Source of the DNA: JBCCGR01 sp039029195 | Lineage (GTDB): Bacteria; Pseudomonadota; Alphaproteobacteria; Rhizobiales; Rhizobiaceae | NCBI GenBank assembly: GCA_039029195.1 | Contig: JBCCGR010000069.1 | Location: 1-16,378 of the forward strand | Reading direction: 5' to 3' | DNA: 16,378 bases | Part shown: one piece after another, positions 1 through 6,080 of the stretch | Position numbering within the stretch: the first letter of the stretch is position 1 | How the letters are laid out: the number at the start of each line of letters is the position of its first letter | The notes under the pieces: model-generated | What the model was told of the DNA's origin: nothing | The model's database searches: none | Seen by the model: the letters and a program-made list of their open reading frames with translations, nothing else | Translations under genes and position numbers: made by a program

Positions 1-383
1 CAAACCGGCTCGCCGTGCCCGACTATCACGGCAACCGGCAGTTCATCTCCATGGGCAATCTGAAAACAACCAGGCGGATGTCTCTGTTCTTTATGGATTA
101 TCTCAACCATGCACGGCTGAAGGTTCAGGGCGAGGCGACTCTCGTGCCGGTGGAAGAGGCTGACCCGGAGCTATTGAAAATCGCCGCCACTGCCGAACCC
201 AGGACCGAGCGCCTGCTGGTGATCGACGTGGTCGCACGCGACTGGAACTGCCCGAAATACATCCCGACCCTCTACCCGGAAGCCGTGTTGCAGCAGATTG
301 TTGGGCCGAAAATCGCAGAACTGAAGGCCGAAAACGAAACGCTGAAGGCGGAACTGGCGCGGTTCAAGGCGGACGCCGAATAG
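1..383 (+). CDS. Flavin-nucleotide-binding protein, PPOX fold, 3' part
   Basis: This is the C-terminal part of a protein cut by the window start; the open frame runs in from base 3 with no stop. The sequence N-R-L-A-V-P-D-Y-H-G-N-R, then F-I-S-M-G-N-L, then M-S-L-F-F-M-D-Y and D-W-N-C-P-K-Y-I-P, is typical of the pyridoxamine-5'-phosphate-oxidase-like split-barrel flavoproteins that are not true PdxH. These bind FMN or a related cofactor as cytosolic dimers; the substrate is usually unknown. The last 30 residues (I-A-E-L-K-A-E-N-E-T-L-K-A-E-L) form a heptad-patterned coiled-coil tail. The first in-window ATG, at 51, is internal to the domain, so the real start lies outside. It is followed by a 59-bp gap and then the IclR gene on the same strand. 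Confidence 0.82.
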   Translation, partial: NRLAVPDYHGNRQFISMGNLKTTRRMSLFFMDYLNHARLKVQGEATLVPVEEADPELLKIAATAEPRTERLLVIDVVARDWNCPKYIPTLYPEAVLQQIVGPKIAELKAENETLKAELARFKADAE

Positions 384-442
384 CAAAGCGGTATCAGTTC
401 GCAGCCAATTTCAAACGGCATTTCCACTCTACCCGTATTTCT

Positions 443-1273
443 GTGAACGTGGCACCATGGGCATTCGCTCAACCCGCCTCCGGTGACCAATTGAATAATC
501 GCTCCGAGAACGATGCTTTCCCTCAAGCGCAGCCCGATGCGCGCAAGGGCGTGCAGTCGGTGGAGCACGGCTTCAAGATCCTTCAGGCGATGGAGAAAAT
601 CGGCGCACCGGTCACCGTCACGGCACTGTCGGATGCCTGCGGCATGCCACCTTCCCGCGTGCACCACTATCTCGTTTCCTTGATGCGCGCGAATGTGGTG
701 CAGCAAAATCCGGACGGGCGCTATGATCTGGGCACCTTTGCTTTGCATCTGGGCCTATCAGCCATACGGCGGCTGGATTTCATCGAGCTTGGAACACGGG
801 CCGCGCAGCGCTTGCGAGACGAGAGCGGTCAGGCAACCTTCATTGCTGTCTGGGGCAGCCACGGCGCGACAATTGTCCGGTATTTTGACGGGGCGAAACC
901 CGTCACTGTGGAAATCCGCGCAGGGCTCGTCATGCCACTGCTGACCTCCGCCACCGGCCAGGCCTTTCTCACTTGGGGGGCACCCGGATTGACATCCGAA
1001 CTCGCCCAACACGCGGAAGGCGCATCTCAGGATGAGATCAAGAAGATAAAAAGACTGACAGAAGCCAACGGTCTGGCCGCGGTGGAAGGCACCCTGCTTC
1101 CCCGCATCTCGGCGTTGAGCGCGCCGGTGTTTGATCGGGACAACAAGATGATACTTGCGCTCTCCACCCTGGGGTGGGTGGATGACTTTGATACCAATCC
1201 AGAGGGAGAAACAGCCATTGCGCTAAAACGTGCCGCGCAAAGCCTCTCGAGGGATCTGGGCTGCTTGAAATAG
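443..1273 (+). CDS. IclR-family transcriptional regulator
   Basis: A 276-aa regulator in the usual IclR layout. A winged helix-turn-helix covers about residues 36-97 (V-Q-S-V-E-H-G-F-K-I-L, then a recognition-helix region M-P-P-S-R-V-H-H-Y-L, wing ending D-G-R-Y-D-L-G). The C-terminal effector domain, about 110-275, carries the family signature G-L-V-M-P-L-L-T-S-A-T-G-Q-A. IclR proteins bind a small carboxylate or aromatic metabolite and act as dimers or tetramers on palindromes near catabolic promoters. The start is uncertain: GTG at 443 gives a long unstructured N-terminus and no clear Shine-Dalgarno, and GTG 449 or TTG 491 are alternatives. The gene converges on a TRAP receptor. A palindrome resembling the E. 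coli IclR box lies at 2411-2426 between that receptor and the P450, which suggests those two as targets. Confidence 0.9.
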   Translation: MNVAPWAFAQPASGDQLNNRSENDAFPQAQPDARKGVQSVEHGFKILQAMEKIGAPVTVTALSDACGMPPSRVHHYLVSLMRANVVQQNPDGRYDLGTFALHLGLSAIRRLDFIELGTRAAQRLRDESGQATFIAVWGSHGATIVRYFDGAKPVTVEIRAGLVMPLLTSATGQAFLTWGAPGLTSELAQHAEGASQDEIKKIKRLTEANGLAAVEGTLLPRISALSAPVFDRDNKMILALSTLGWVDDFDTNPEGETAIALKRAAQSLSRDLGCLK

Positions 1274-1281
1274 GGCGCGGC

Positions 1282-1302
1282 CTGCGAGGGACACCCCCGC
1301 AG
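1282..1302. terminator. Possible terminator hairpin between convergent genes
   Basis: CTGCG (1282-1286) pairs with CGCAG (1298-1302), and GGG (1288-1290) pairs with CCC (1295-1297), with a bulged A and an ACAC loop. It sits in the 46-bp gap between the convergent IclR and TRAP receptor genes. No strong T-run follows on either strand, so intrinsic termination is only possible. Confidence 0.35.
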
Positions 1303-1319
1303 ACCGGTTTGTCGCGAGC

Positions 1320-2336
1320 TTAGTTTGAGCCCATTTCCGTCTTGATCATCGTCATGGCCGCAGAGGCATCGACGCCGGCAGCGTTAATGTCTGCCAGCAC
1401 CTTGTCGATAATCGGCTGAGCGATGGTGGCATAGGCGGCTGAATCCGCATCAGAAGCCGGAACAATCGCGTTGCCGGACGTGCCTTCTGTCAGCGAACGG
1501 CCGCGCGTGTCGATCGTGTCCCAAACGGCACCGGCCATGCGGCTCGTTGGTTCGCCAAACACTTTTTCATCAAGGATTTTCTGCAAATCAGCCGGAAGCG
1601 CGTCAAAAGCGTCCTGGTTCATGATGAACGCGAACGAACCGCGATAGAGACCACCGGGCATCTCATAGACATTCTTCGCCACTTCGGTGAGTTTGAAGCC
1701 GCCACGGCTTTCAAACGGCATCACAACGCCATCAGCGGCTTTCGAAGCCAACGTTTCGTAAACCTTGGGTGCCGGAACCTTGATGCCGGTTGCCCCAAGC
1801 GCCTCGCCAACCAGCGAGCCGACGCCACCGGGAACGCGAACCTTCATGCCTTTGATATCACCCAGCGAAGACACTTTGGCATTGGAATGCAGTTGAGCCG
1901 GACCGTGAGTGTGAAGTCCGATCACCTTGACGCCGCGATGCTCGTTGGCCTTTGCAAGATGCTTTTCGTGAACCCGCCAATAGGCCACAGACGCAGCCTC
2001 GGCATTGCCTTTGTATCCCGGCAGTTCGATCAGGCGGGTGGCGGTGAACCGGCCAGCCTGATAGCCGTGAAAAATCACCGACATGTCGGCCGCGCCGTCC
2101 AGAATGAGGTCCATCTGAGCGGGTGGCGAAGCAAGCTTGTACTTGACTTCAGCCGTTACCCGACCATCGGTGGCATCCTCGATCATCTTGATGAGATTGG
2201 GCCACATCTGGGCGTTCAGCCCGTGCGTGGGTGGGGCCCAGCTTGAAATGACGAGCTTGTGCTCGGCTGCCTGTGCCGACAGGGCCGTGAACGCGGCCAC
2301 ACCAAGCCCAAGGACCAGGCGTTTGAATTTTAGCAT
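1320..2336 (-). CDS. TRAP transporter periplasmic solute receptor (DctP family), orphan
   Basis: A 338-aa precursor with a Sec signal peptide (M-L-K-F-K-R, hydrophobic core L-V-L-G-L-G-V-A-A-F-T-A-L, cleavage after A-Q-A at about residue 23). The mature chain opens A-E-H-K-L-V-I-S-S-W-A-P-P and has the DctP core L-G-D-I-K-G-M-K-V-R-V-P-G-G, whose arginine normally binds the substrate carboxylate. Start chosen at ATG 2336, because GGAGGA lies six bases upstream and the signal peptide begins there; the longer frame to 2393 adds 19 unlikely residues. Role: captures an organic acid in the periplasm for a DctQ/DctM permease. No permease gene adjoins it in this window, which is unusual for TRAP systems. 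It is divergent from a P450 with a 116-bp shared control region, so the substrate may be linked to that oxidation. Confidence 0.93.
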   Translation of the reverse strand: MLKFKRLVLGLGVAAFTALSAQAAEHKLVISSWAPPTHGLNAQMWPNLIKMIEDATDGRVTAEVKYKLASPPAQMDLILDGAADMSVIFHGYQAGRFTATRLIELPGYKGNAEAASVAYWRVHEKHLAKANEHRGVKVIGLHTHGPAQLHSNAKVSSLGDIKGMKVRVPGGVGSLVGEALGATGIKVPAPKVYETLASKAADGVVMPFESRGGFKLTEVAKNVYEMPGGLYRGSFAFIMNQDAFDALPADLQKILDEKVFGEPTSRMAGAVWDTIDTRGRSLTEGTSGNAIVPASDADSAAYATIAQPIIDKVLADINAAGVDASAAMTMIKTEMGSN

Positions 2337-2363
2337 TTGGTTCCTCCACCAATTCAACAATAG

Positions 2364-2376
2364 CGCAAATTTTGCG
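2364..2376. repeat. 13-bp palindrome CGCAAA-T-TTTGCG
   Basis: Perfect dyad with a single central T, 28 bases upstream of the TRAP receptor start. Position and symmetry suit an operator for the minus-strand gene; the cognate regulator is unknown. Confidence 0.5.
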
Positions 2377-2382
2377 TCTGAA

Positions 2383-2402
2383 TGTTTTACCATTGCAAAA
2401 CA
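2383..2402. repeat. Inverted repeat TGTTTT-N8-AAAACA
   Basis: Perfect 6-bp arms around an 8-bp spacer in the middle of the divergent control region. The arms are simple in sequence, so chance is a real alternative. Confidence 0.35.
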
Positions 2403-2410
2403 AGTTTAAT

Positions 2411-2426
2411 CATGGAAAATTCCATG
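2411..2426. promoter_or_regulatory. Candidate IclR operator CATGGAA-AA-TTCCATG
   Basis: Perfect 7-bp arms around AA. The core TGGAA-AA-TTCCA resembles the known E. coli IclR box (TGGAAATNATTTCCA), with a shorter centre. It overlaps the predicted P450 transcription start and lies about 1.1 kb from the iclR-like gene at 443-1273. The assignment to that regulator is inference. Confidence 0.5.
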
Positions 2427-2452
2427 GTGCAACAACTTCGCTCCGCTCCATT

Positions 2453-3625
2453 ATGACCGAGATTCCCACAAGCGACATTGATCTCTACTCGGACCGTGTG
2501 ATTCAGGATCCGTTCCCGGTCTATGAAGACCTTCGGAATCTCGGCCCGATTGTCTGTCTCCCGACGCATGGAAACTACGCTTTCACCAGACTGAAGATTG
2601 TACGCGATGCCCTGCGAAACCCGAAGAACTTTGCGAGTGGATCCGGGGTTGCGGCAGACGATTTTGGCTGCTCATTTCTGCGGGGAAACACGGTCGCATC
2701 CGATCCACCACGTCACACAAAATTGCGGGCTGCAATTCAACCGCCCCTGCTCCCCGCTGCTCTGGAAATCGTTCGGCCAAGGGTCGCAACTTTGGCAGAT
2801 GATCTGATCAACCATCTGGTGAAACAGGGCTCCTTCGACGCCATGCCCGACCTTGCGCATCACCTGCCGCTGACCATTGTTCGCGAGCTGGTTGGCCTAC
2901 CGGAATTTGGCAAGGAAAAAATGCTCACCTGGGCTGGTGCTGCCTTTGATGCATTGGGTGTGCAAAACCAGCGTGGATGTGGTGCCATCGAGCACATCAA
3001 GGAAATGCGTGCCTATATCGATCAGGCTGTGCAGCCCGAAGCGGTTGCGCCGGGCAGCTTTATTGCCCGTGTTCTGGACTTGAAGGAAAAGGGCGAGATC
3101 GAGCCGGACCTCGCTGGCTTTGTGATCCGCGATTACATCAACCCCAGCCTCGACACGACAATTTCGGCCATTGGCCAGTTGATCCTGCAATTGGGCCGAA
3201 ATCCTGAACAATGGCAATTGCTCAAATCCCGACCGGACCGTATCCCGGTTGCCGTCCACGAGGCCGTGCGATTGGGCACGCCCATACGTTCCTTCAGTCG
3301 GCACACCAGTCGCGAATTGGACGTCGAGGGGCATGTTCTGCCCGCCGGTGCCCGCATCATGATGTTGTTTGCATCAGCCAATCGCGATGAAGAGGTGTTT
3401 GACAACCCCGATCAATTCGATGTCACACGCAACAACCGGCTCCACGTGGGGTTCGGCGCCGGCATTCACACCTGTGTCGGCATGCATCTGGCCATTATGG
3501 AAATGACCGCTTTGTTGGAGGCCATGGTCGAACGGGTGGACAAAATCTCCGTTGGCGAACCGACCATCGCCATGAACAACACCATCCATTCCTTCTCCAA
3601 CCTACCGACGGAATTCACAGCCTAA
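2453..3625 (+). CDS. Cytochrome P450 monooxygenase (soluble bacterial type)
   Basis: A 390-aa soluble P450 starting at ATG 2453 (M-T-E-I-P-T-S-D-I-D-L-Y-S-D), a normal length for bacterial class I enzymes. The heme loop F-G-A-G-I-H-T-C-V-G has its thiolate at Cys341. The K-helix ExxR is E270-A-V-R273, and the helix-C region contains D-P-P-R-H-T-K-L-R. The I-helix reads P-S-L-D-T-T with D234-T235-T236: the acid-alcohol pair is kept, but the usual A/G-G pair before it is P-S. It should insert one oxygen atom into a small hydrophobic or aromatic-acid substrate using ferredoxin and reductase; no redox partner genes are nearby. Its TAA stop lies inside a 15-bp direct repeat. No good Shine-Dalgarno precedes 2453, and longer in-frame starts reach 2372. 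Confidence 0.95.
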   Translation: MTEIPTSDIDLYSDRVIQDPFPVYEDLRNLGPIVCLPTHGNYAFTRLKIVRDALRNPKNFASGSGVAADDFGCSFLRGNTVASDPPRHTKLRAAIQPPLLPAALEIVRPRVATLADDLINHLVKQGSFDAMPDLAHHLPLTIVRELVGLPEFGKEKMLTWAGAAFDALGVQNQRGCGAIEHIKEMRAYIDQAVQPEAVAPGSFIARVLDLKEKGEIEPDLAGFVIRDYINPSLDTTISAIGQLILQLGRNPEQWQLLKSRPDRIPVAVHEAVRLGTPIRSFSRHTSRELDVEGHVLPAGARIMMLFASANRDEEVFDNPDQFDVTRNNRLHVGFGAGIHTCVGMHLAIMEMTALLEAMVERVDKISVGEPTIAMNNTIHSFSNLPTEFTA

Positions 3626-3636
3626 CCCACCAGCAC
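3622..3636. repeat. Left copy of 15-bp direct repeat flanking the cassette
   Basis: CTAACCCACCAGCAC, identical to 6066-6080. It contains the P450 stop codon (TAA at 3623-3625). The bases on either side differ between the two copies, so the repeat is exactly 15 bp. Confidence 0.85.
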
Positions 3637-3650
3637 GCCCCCGCATAACT

Positions 3651-3674
3651 GTTAGGATTCATTGGGGTTAGGAT
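3651..3674. repeat. Two direct copies of GTTAGGAT near the cassette's left end
   Basis: Copies at 3651-3658 and 3667-3674, 16 bp start to start, beginning 14 bp inside the left boundary. Closely spaced short repeats beside an insertion point can be recombinase accessory sites; chance is possible. Confidence 0.35.
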
Positions 3675-3729
3675 CGAAAGCGCCAGACGGTATTCGGTGA
3701 CGTGCAATGGCAACCGAGGACCTGGCTAG

Positions 3730-3754
3730 TTAAACGCCCACGAAAGGTGTTTAA
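3730..3754. terminator. Possible hairpin terminator in the P450/unknown gene gap
   Basis: TTAAACGCC (3730-3738) pairs with GGTGTTTAA (3746-3754) through one G-T pair, loop CACGAAA. It lies in the 210-bp gap between the convergent P450 and the 503-aa gene. The T and A rich stem ends could serve either strand, but there is no long T-run. The rest of 3637-3835 holds no gene I can support. Confidence 0.35.
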
Positions 3755-3835
3755 ATTCGGTATGCTGAGCGATCTGCGAGCGAATTTCACAACTTTGGAA
3801 AGGGGCGCTAACATCACTATCCTTCATCTTCGCTC

Positions 3836-5347
3836 TTAATCCACAAACGAGTGCCTGAACACGGCCTCGATGCGGTCGCGGAACAAATTACCTAGTGAAC
3901 CTTCCGACTTGCGGATATCGCGGATCTGTCTGGTGAGCAGCGAGTGGAGGATCACCAAGCATTTGGTTTCGTCGGGTATCGCTGTAGTGCGGAGTTTTCT
4001 CACCAACTCGCGATGCTCTTCCCCAAGCACGCTGGCAAGGCTGCTTGCGTCAGTCGGAGCGTTGCTCATGACTTCGGTAACGGGTTCGATGAACTCCGCA
4101 AGGTCGGCGAGCTGTTCCAGAAGTGCAGGATTGTTGACCAATTTGGCCGCGGCCTCCGGTTGATCCATCATAACACCCAACGTGGTGGCAACTGCGGCCA
4201 CCGAACCCGATGATAGCCCAAATGCTGTGTCCCAAAGGCCTGGTTTGTCCAGTTGAAACTGCTGTGCGTAGGAAAACAGATTGTCATATTGGCCGCGCAC
4301 GAAGTTAAAGACCGCCTGATCACACCGCCCGTCTTCGCGCACGAAAGTGGGATTGATGGTGAATTCTACATTAACGAATTGCGCCAGCTTGCTGCGCTGA
4401 ACAAGCGCATCGTCCAGTACCGCAAACGGACTGTCTCCCTTCGACTGGAGGAAGCAGAACAGCCCGAACCAGGGAAAGCTTGTCTGATCACAGGAGATCA
4501 GCCGAACGATAGCTTCTATCTCGGGGCGCTCGCGATTGTGGCGAACCGACTTCCTGACGATATGGTCGACACTGAGAAAATTCTGGTGGGCGCAGGATTC
4601 GATAATGTCCTCATGGGCAAGTAGTGCCGCATCGCAGATATCGTTCGCCACCGCTGGGAGAAGATTGGGCCGAAAAGCAGCATTCATCATGAAATCAAGC
4701 ACTTTGGACTGTTCGTCCAGATGGCTGGTTTCCCCAAGCTTTTGCGCGCAGGCATTCAGCGCGGTATCTCTTGTGTCTCCATCTGCGTTCGCTGCGGCCA
4801 GAATAATCCCGCCAACACATTTGGAACCCGGATAGACATTCTCCGCAATCACCGATGCCGCAATCGCCACCCGATCCTGATGCTGGGTTTGCGCCATCTG
4901 TATGTCGTTGGCAAACTGTTCGATGGCACTTTGATAGATGCCAAGGTCGAAACCGCCAAATTTGGCTTGCGCATCCTTTTCGAGGCCATTGAGAATGGTC
5001 GCGCTGCCGCGCTCAGCCGCCGTCCGGCACATGATTTGAAGCTGATCTTCGCTCGCCGGAATGGCCGGGCTGACCAGCTCACTGGCGTTGGGGTGATCCA
5101 TATGCGATTCGAGATAGTCTTCCGCATCGTTAAGCTTTTTCAGCCGGTCACCACCCACCGTGCCATCGTAAAACAGCTCTTTCCCCACGATGACCGCTTC
5201 GAGCAAGGTCAGAAAATCAACAATCAACCGACTTGCATCATCTTCCTTGAGCGCAGAAAAAGATTGCTGAGACAATCGTTCGTGGACATTGACCAGCGTG
5301 CGGGTGTTCAACATCAGATTTCCGGCATATTTGCTTTTCTGAGACAT
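3836..5347 (-). CDS. Unrecognised 503-aa protein, main gene of the cassette
   Basis: I do not recognise this family. The frame is open for 503 aa from ATG 5347 (M-S-Q-K-S-K-Y-A-G-N-L); a TTG at 5365 would add six hydrophobic residues. The sequence reads as mostly alpha-helical and acidic, with no signal peptide, no convincing membrane segment and no nucleotide-binding or nuclease motif that I can see. Scattered cysteines and a W-F-G-L-F-C-F-L stretch at mid-protein are the only distinctive features; the C-terminus is basic. It is probably a cytosolic structural or interaction protein. It is divergent from the 176-aa gene with only 41 bp between starts, suggesting joint control. The pair occupies a block bounded by direct repeats. 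Coding is supported by the uninterrupted length; the other strand's frames are shorter and broken. Confidence 0.8.
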   Translation of the reverse strand: MSQKSKYAGNLMLNTRTLVNVHERLSQQSFSALKEDDASRLIVDFLTLLEAVIVGKELFYDGTVGGDRLKKLNDAEDYLESHMDHPNASELVSPAIPASEDQLQIMCRTAAERGSATILNGLEKDAQAKFGGFDLGIYQSAIEQFANDIQMAQTQHQDRVAIAASVIAENVYPGSKCVGGIILAAANADGDTRDTALNACAQKLGETSHLDEQSKVLDFMMNAAFRPNLLPAVANDICDAALLAHEDIIESCAHQNFLSVDHIVRKSVRHNRERPEIEAIVRLISCDQTSFPWFGLFCFLQSKGDSPFAVLDDALVQRSKLAQFVNVEFTINPTFVREDGRCDQAVFNFVRGQYDNLFSYAQQFQLDKPGLWDTAFGLSSGSVAAVATTLGVMMDQPEAAAKLVNNPALLEQLADLAEFIEPVTEVMSNAPTDASSLASVLGEEHRELVRKLRTTAIPDETKCLVILHSLLTRQIRDIRKSEGSLGNLFRDRIEAVFRHSFVD

Positions 5348-5388
5348 CAATAGAACCAGTATCAAATAAAGTAGTAATTGAGTTCAGT
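5348..5388. promoter_or_regulatory. Compact AT-rich divergent promoter region of the cassette
   Basis: Only 41 bp separate the two divergent starts, with very low G+C (20 of 60 at 5341-5400). Neither gene has a strong Shine-Dalgarno here. The promoters must overlap each other or reach into the opposite gene, so the two are unlikely to be expressed independently. Confidence 0.5.
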
Positions 5389-5919
5389 ATGGAAGAGATC
5401 AGCATAAAATTCAATGATAGCGTGTTGGGAGAAAGTTTTAAGGCACAATATATGGAAGAAATCGCACTGGTTGCCAAAAGGATCAACATGCAGCGATGGT
5501 CGGAACAACCGCTTGAACGGGCAAAAGCCGCAGTTGGGTATGCTACGCTTGGACTTCGGTCGTATGAGACACGGGATTTTGCAAAGTCGGCCAAGCAGTT
5601 CCACTTTGCCGGACACGCCTTCCGGTCAGTCTGGATGGATGCAAAGGCGGGTGAGATGTATCTGATTTCCGTCAAGCAAGGGCTACGGGCCACTAACGTC
5701 ATGCGGGCGAACAAAGAGCACCTGGCGGAATCCAGACAGTATGCGTTTGATCTTCGCTCACTGGGTCGCAGCGCGACATGTTTCTTGGAGTGCGGGCAGT
5801 TCCAGCGGGCCCGGAGATTAAAAGGCGCCATCAAGTGGCTGGATATGCGAGGCCGAGTTAGACAATTTCGGATTTTGGAGCGCCTGGTTGATGCACAATT
5901 GGCCAAAAAGTTGATATAA
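5389..5919 (+). CDS. Unrecognised 176-aa helical protein with TPR-like repeats
   Basis: No family recognised. The 176-aa chain looks all-helical. Residues about 46-80 (A-V-G-Y-A-T-L-G-L-R-S-Y, then D-F-A-K-S-A-K-Q-F) and about 121-152 (L-R-S-L-G-R-S-A-T-C-F-L-E-C-G-Q-F-Q-R-A-R-R) follow the spacing of small and large residues in tetratricopeptide repeats, so a protein-binding scaffold is likely. It is basic overall, with no membrane segment. The first 60 bases of the gene are strongly AT-rich compared with the surrounding chromosome. Start at ATG 5389 has only a weak purine tract upstream. It is divergent from the 503-aa gene and followed 12 bp later by a possible 45-aa frame. A partnership with the 503-aa protein is inferred from the shared 41-bp start region. 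Confidence 0.72.
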   Translation: MEEISIKFNDSVLGESFKAQYMEEIALVAKRINMQRWSEQPLERAKAAVGYATLGLRSYETRDFAKSAKQFHFAGHAFRSVWMDAKAGEMYLISVKQGLRATNVMRANKEHLAESRQYAFDLRSLGRSATCFLECGQFQRARRLKGAIKWLDMRGRVRQFRILERLVDAQLAKKLI

Positions 5920-5931
5920 GTTGGTTTACTG

Positions 5932-6069
5932 ATGCCACAAGATCATCGACGTAAGAAACGGCAGAAACTATCAGTTCGCATTCAGTTTTTTACTCTTGAG
6001 TACGAGATGTCAAAGCCCATCGAATTGTATCTCAAACCGTCATTAACAATTGAGCTCCGATATTTCTAA
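5932..6069 (+). CDS. Possible 45-aa basic small protein ending in the repeat
   Basis: An open frame of 45 codons starts at ATG 5932, 12 bp after the 176-aa gene, and ends at TAA 6067-6069. The product begins M-P-Q-D-H-R-R-K-K-R-Q-K, a strongly basic cluster, then alternates hydrophobic and polar residues (S-V-R-I-Q-F-F-T-L-E-Y-E; L-Y-L-K-P-S-L-T-I-E-L-R-Y-F) like short beta strands. Its stop lies inside the right copy of the 15-bp repeat and overlaps the stop of the minus-strand HDAC-like gene. There is no good Shine-Dalgarno, so it would depend on translation from upstream. It could be the third gene of the cassette or a chance frame. Confidence 0.38.
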   Translation: MPQDHRRKKRQKLSVRIQFFTLEYEMSKPIELYLKPSLTIELRYF

Positions 6070-6080
6070 CCCACCAGCAC
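6066..6080. repeat. Right copy of 15-bp direct repeat flanking the cassette
   Basis: CTAACCCACCAGCAC, identical to 3622-3636. CTA at 6066-6068 is the TAG stop of the HDAC-like gene on the minus strand, so this copy belongs to that gene's coding end. Confidence 0.85.

Larger units (their letters stand above)
2337..2452. promoter_or_regulatory. Divergent control region between TRAP receptor and P450
   Basis: AT-rich 116-bp stretch with three separate dyads (2364-2376, 2383-2402, 2411-2426). TTTAAT at 2405-2410 is a 5/6 match to a -10 box for the P450 and would place transcription start inside the third dyad. The receptor has a strong GGAGGA ribosome site at its end of the region. The P450 has none that I can see. 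Confidence 0.6.
3637..6065. mobile_element. Putative inserted cassette with two or three unknown genes
   Basis: A 2429-bp block between a perfect 15-bp direct repeat. The left repeat copy carries the P450 stop and the right copy carries the HDAC-like gene stop. Joining the flanks through one copy gives convergent genes with overlapping stops (CTAA), the expected ancestral arrangement. Parts of the block are clearly AT-rich by hand count: 40 G+C of 120 at 5341-5460 and 49 of 120 at 5941-6060, against 41 of 60 at 6121-6180 just outside. It contains no transposase, integrase or visible terminal inverted repeats, so the insertion mechanism is unknown. Mobility is inference; the repeat and composition are direct observations. 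Confidence 0.55.

Noticed and set aside
4721..5353. Plus-strand frame of 210 codons
   Set aside because: It is fully antisense to the 503-aa gene, which is far longer and continuous. The plus-strand product has no coherent domain pattern.
5238..5906. Minus-strand frame of 222 codons across both cassette genes
   Set aside because: It overlaps the start of one gene and nearly all of the other. Its product is low in structure and rich in Ser/Arg/Leu, typical of a shadow frame.
3637..6065. Cassette as a classical insertion sequence or integron cassette
   Set aside because: No transposase, no terminal inverted repeats, no attC-like core and a 15-bp repeat instead. I kept only the neutral term inserted cassette.
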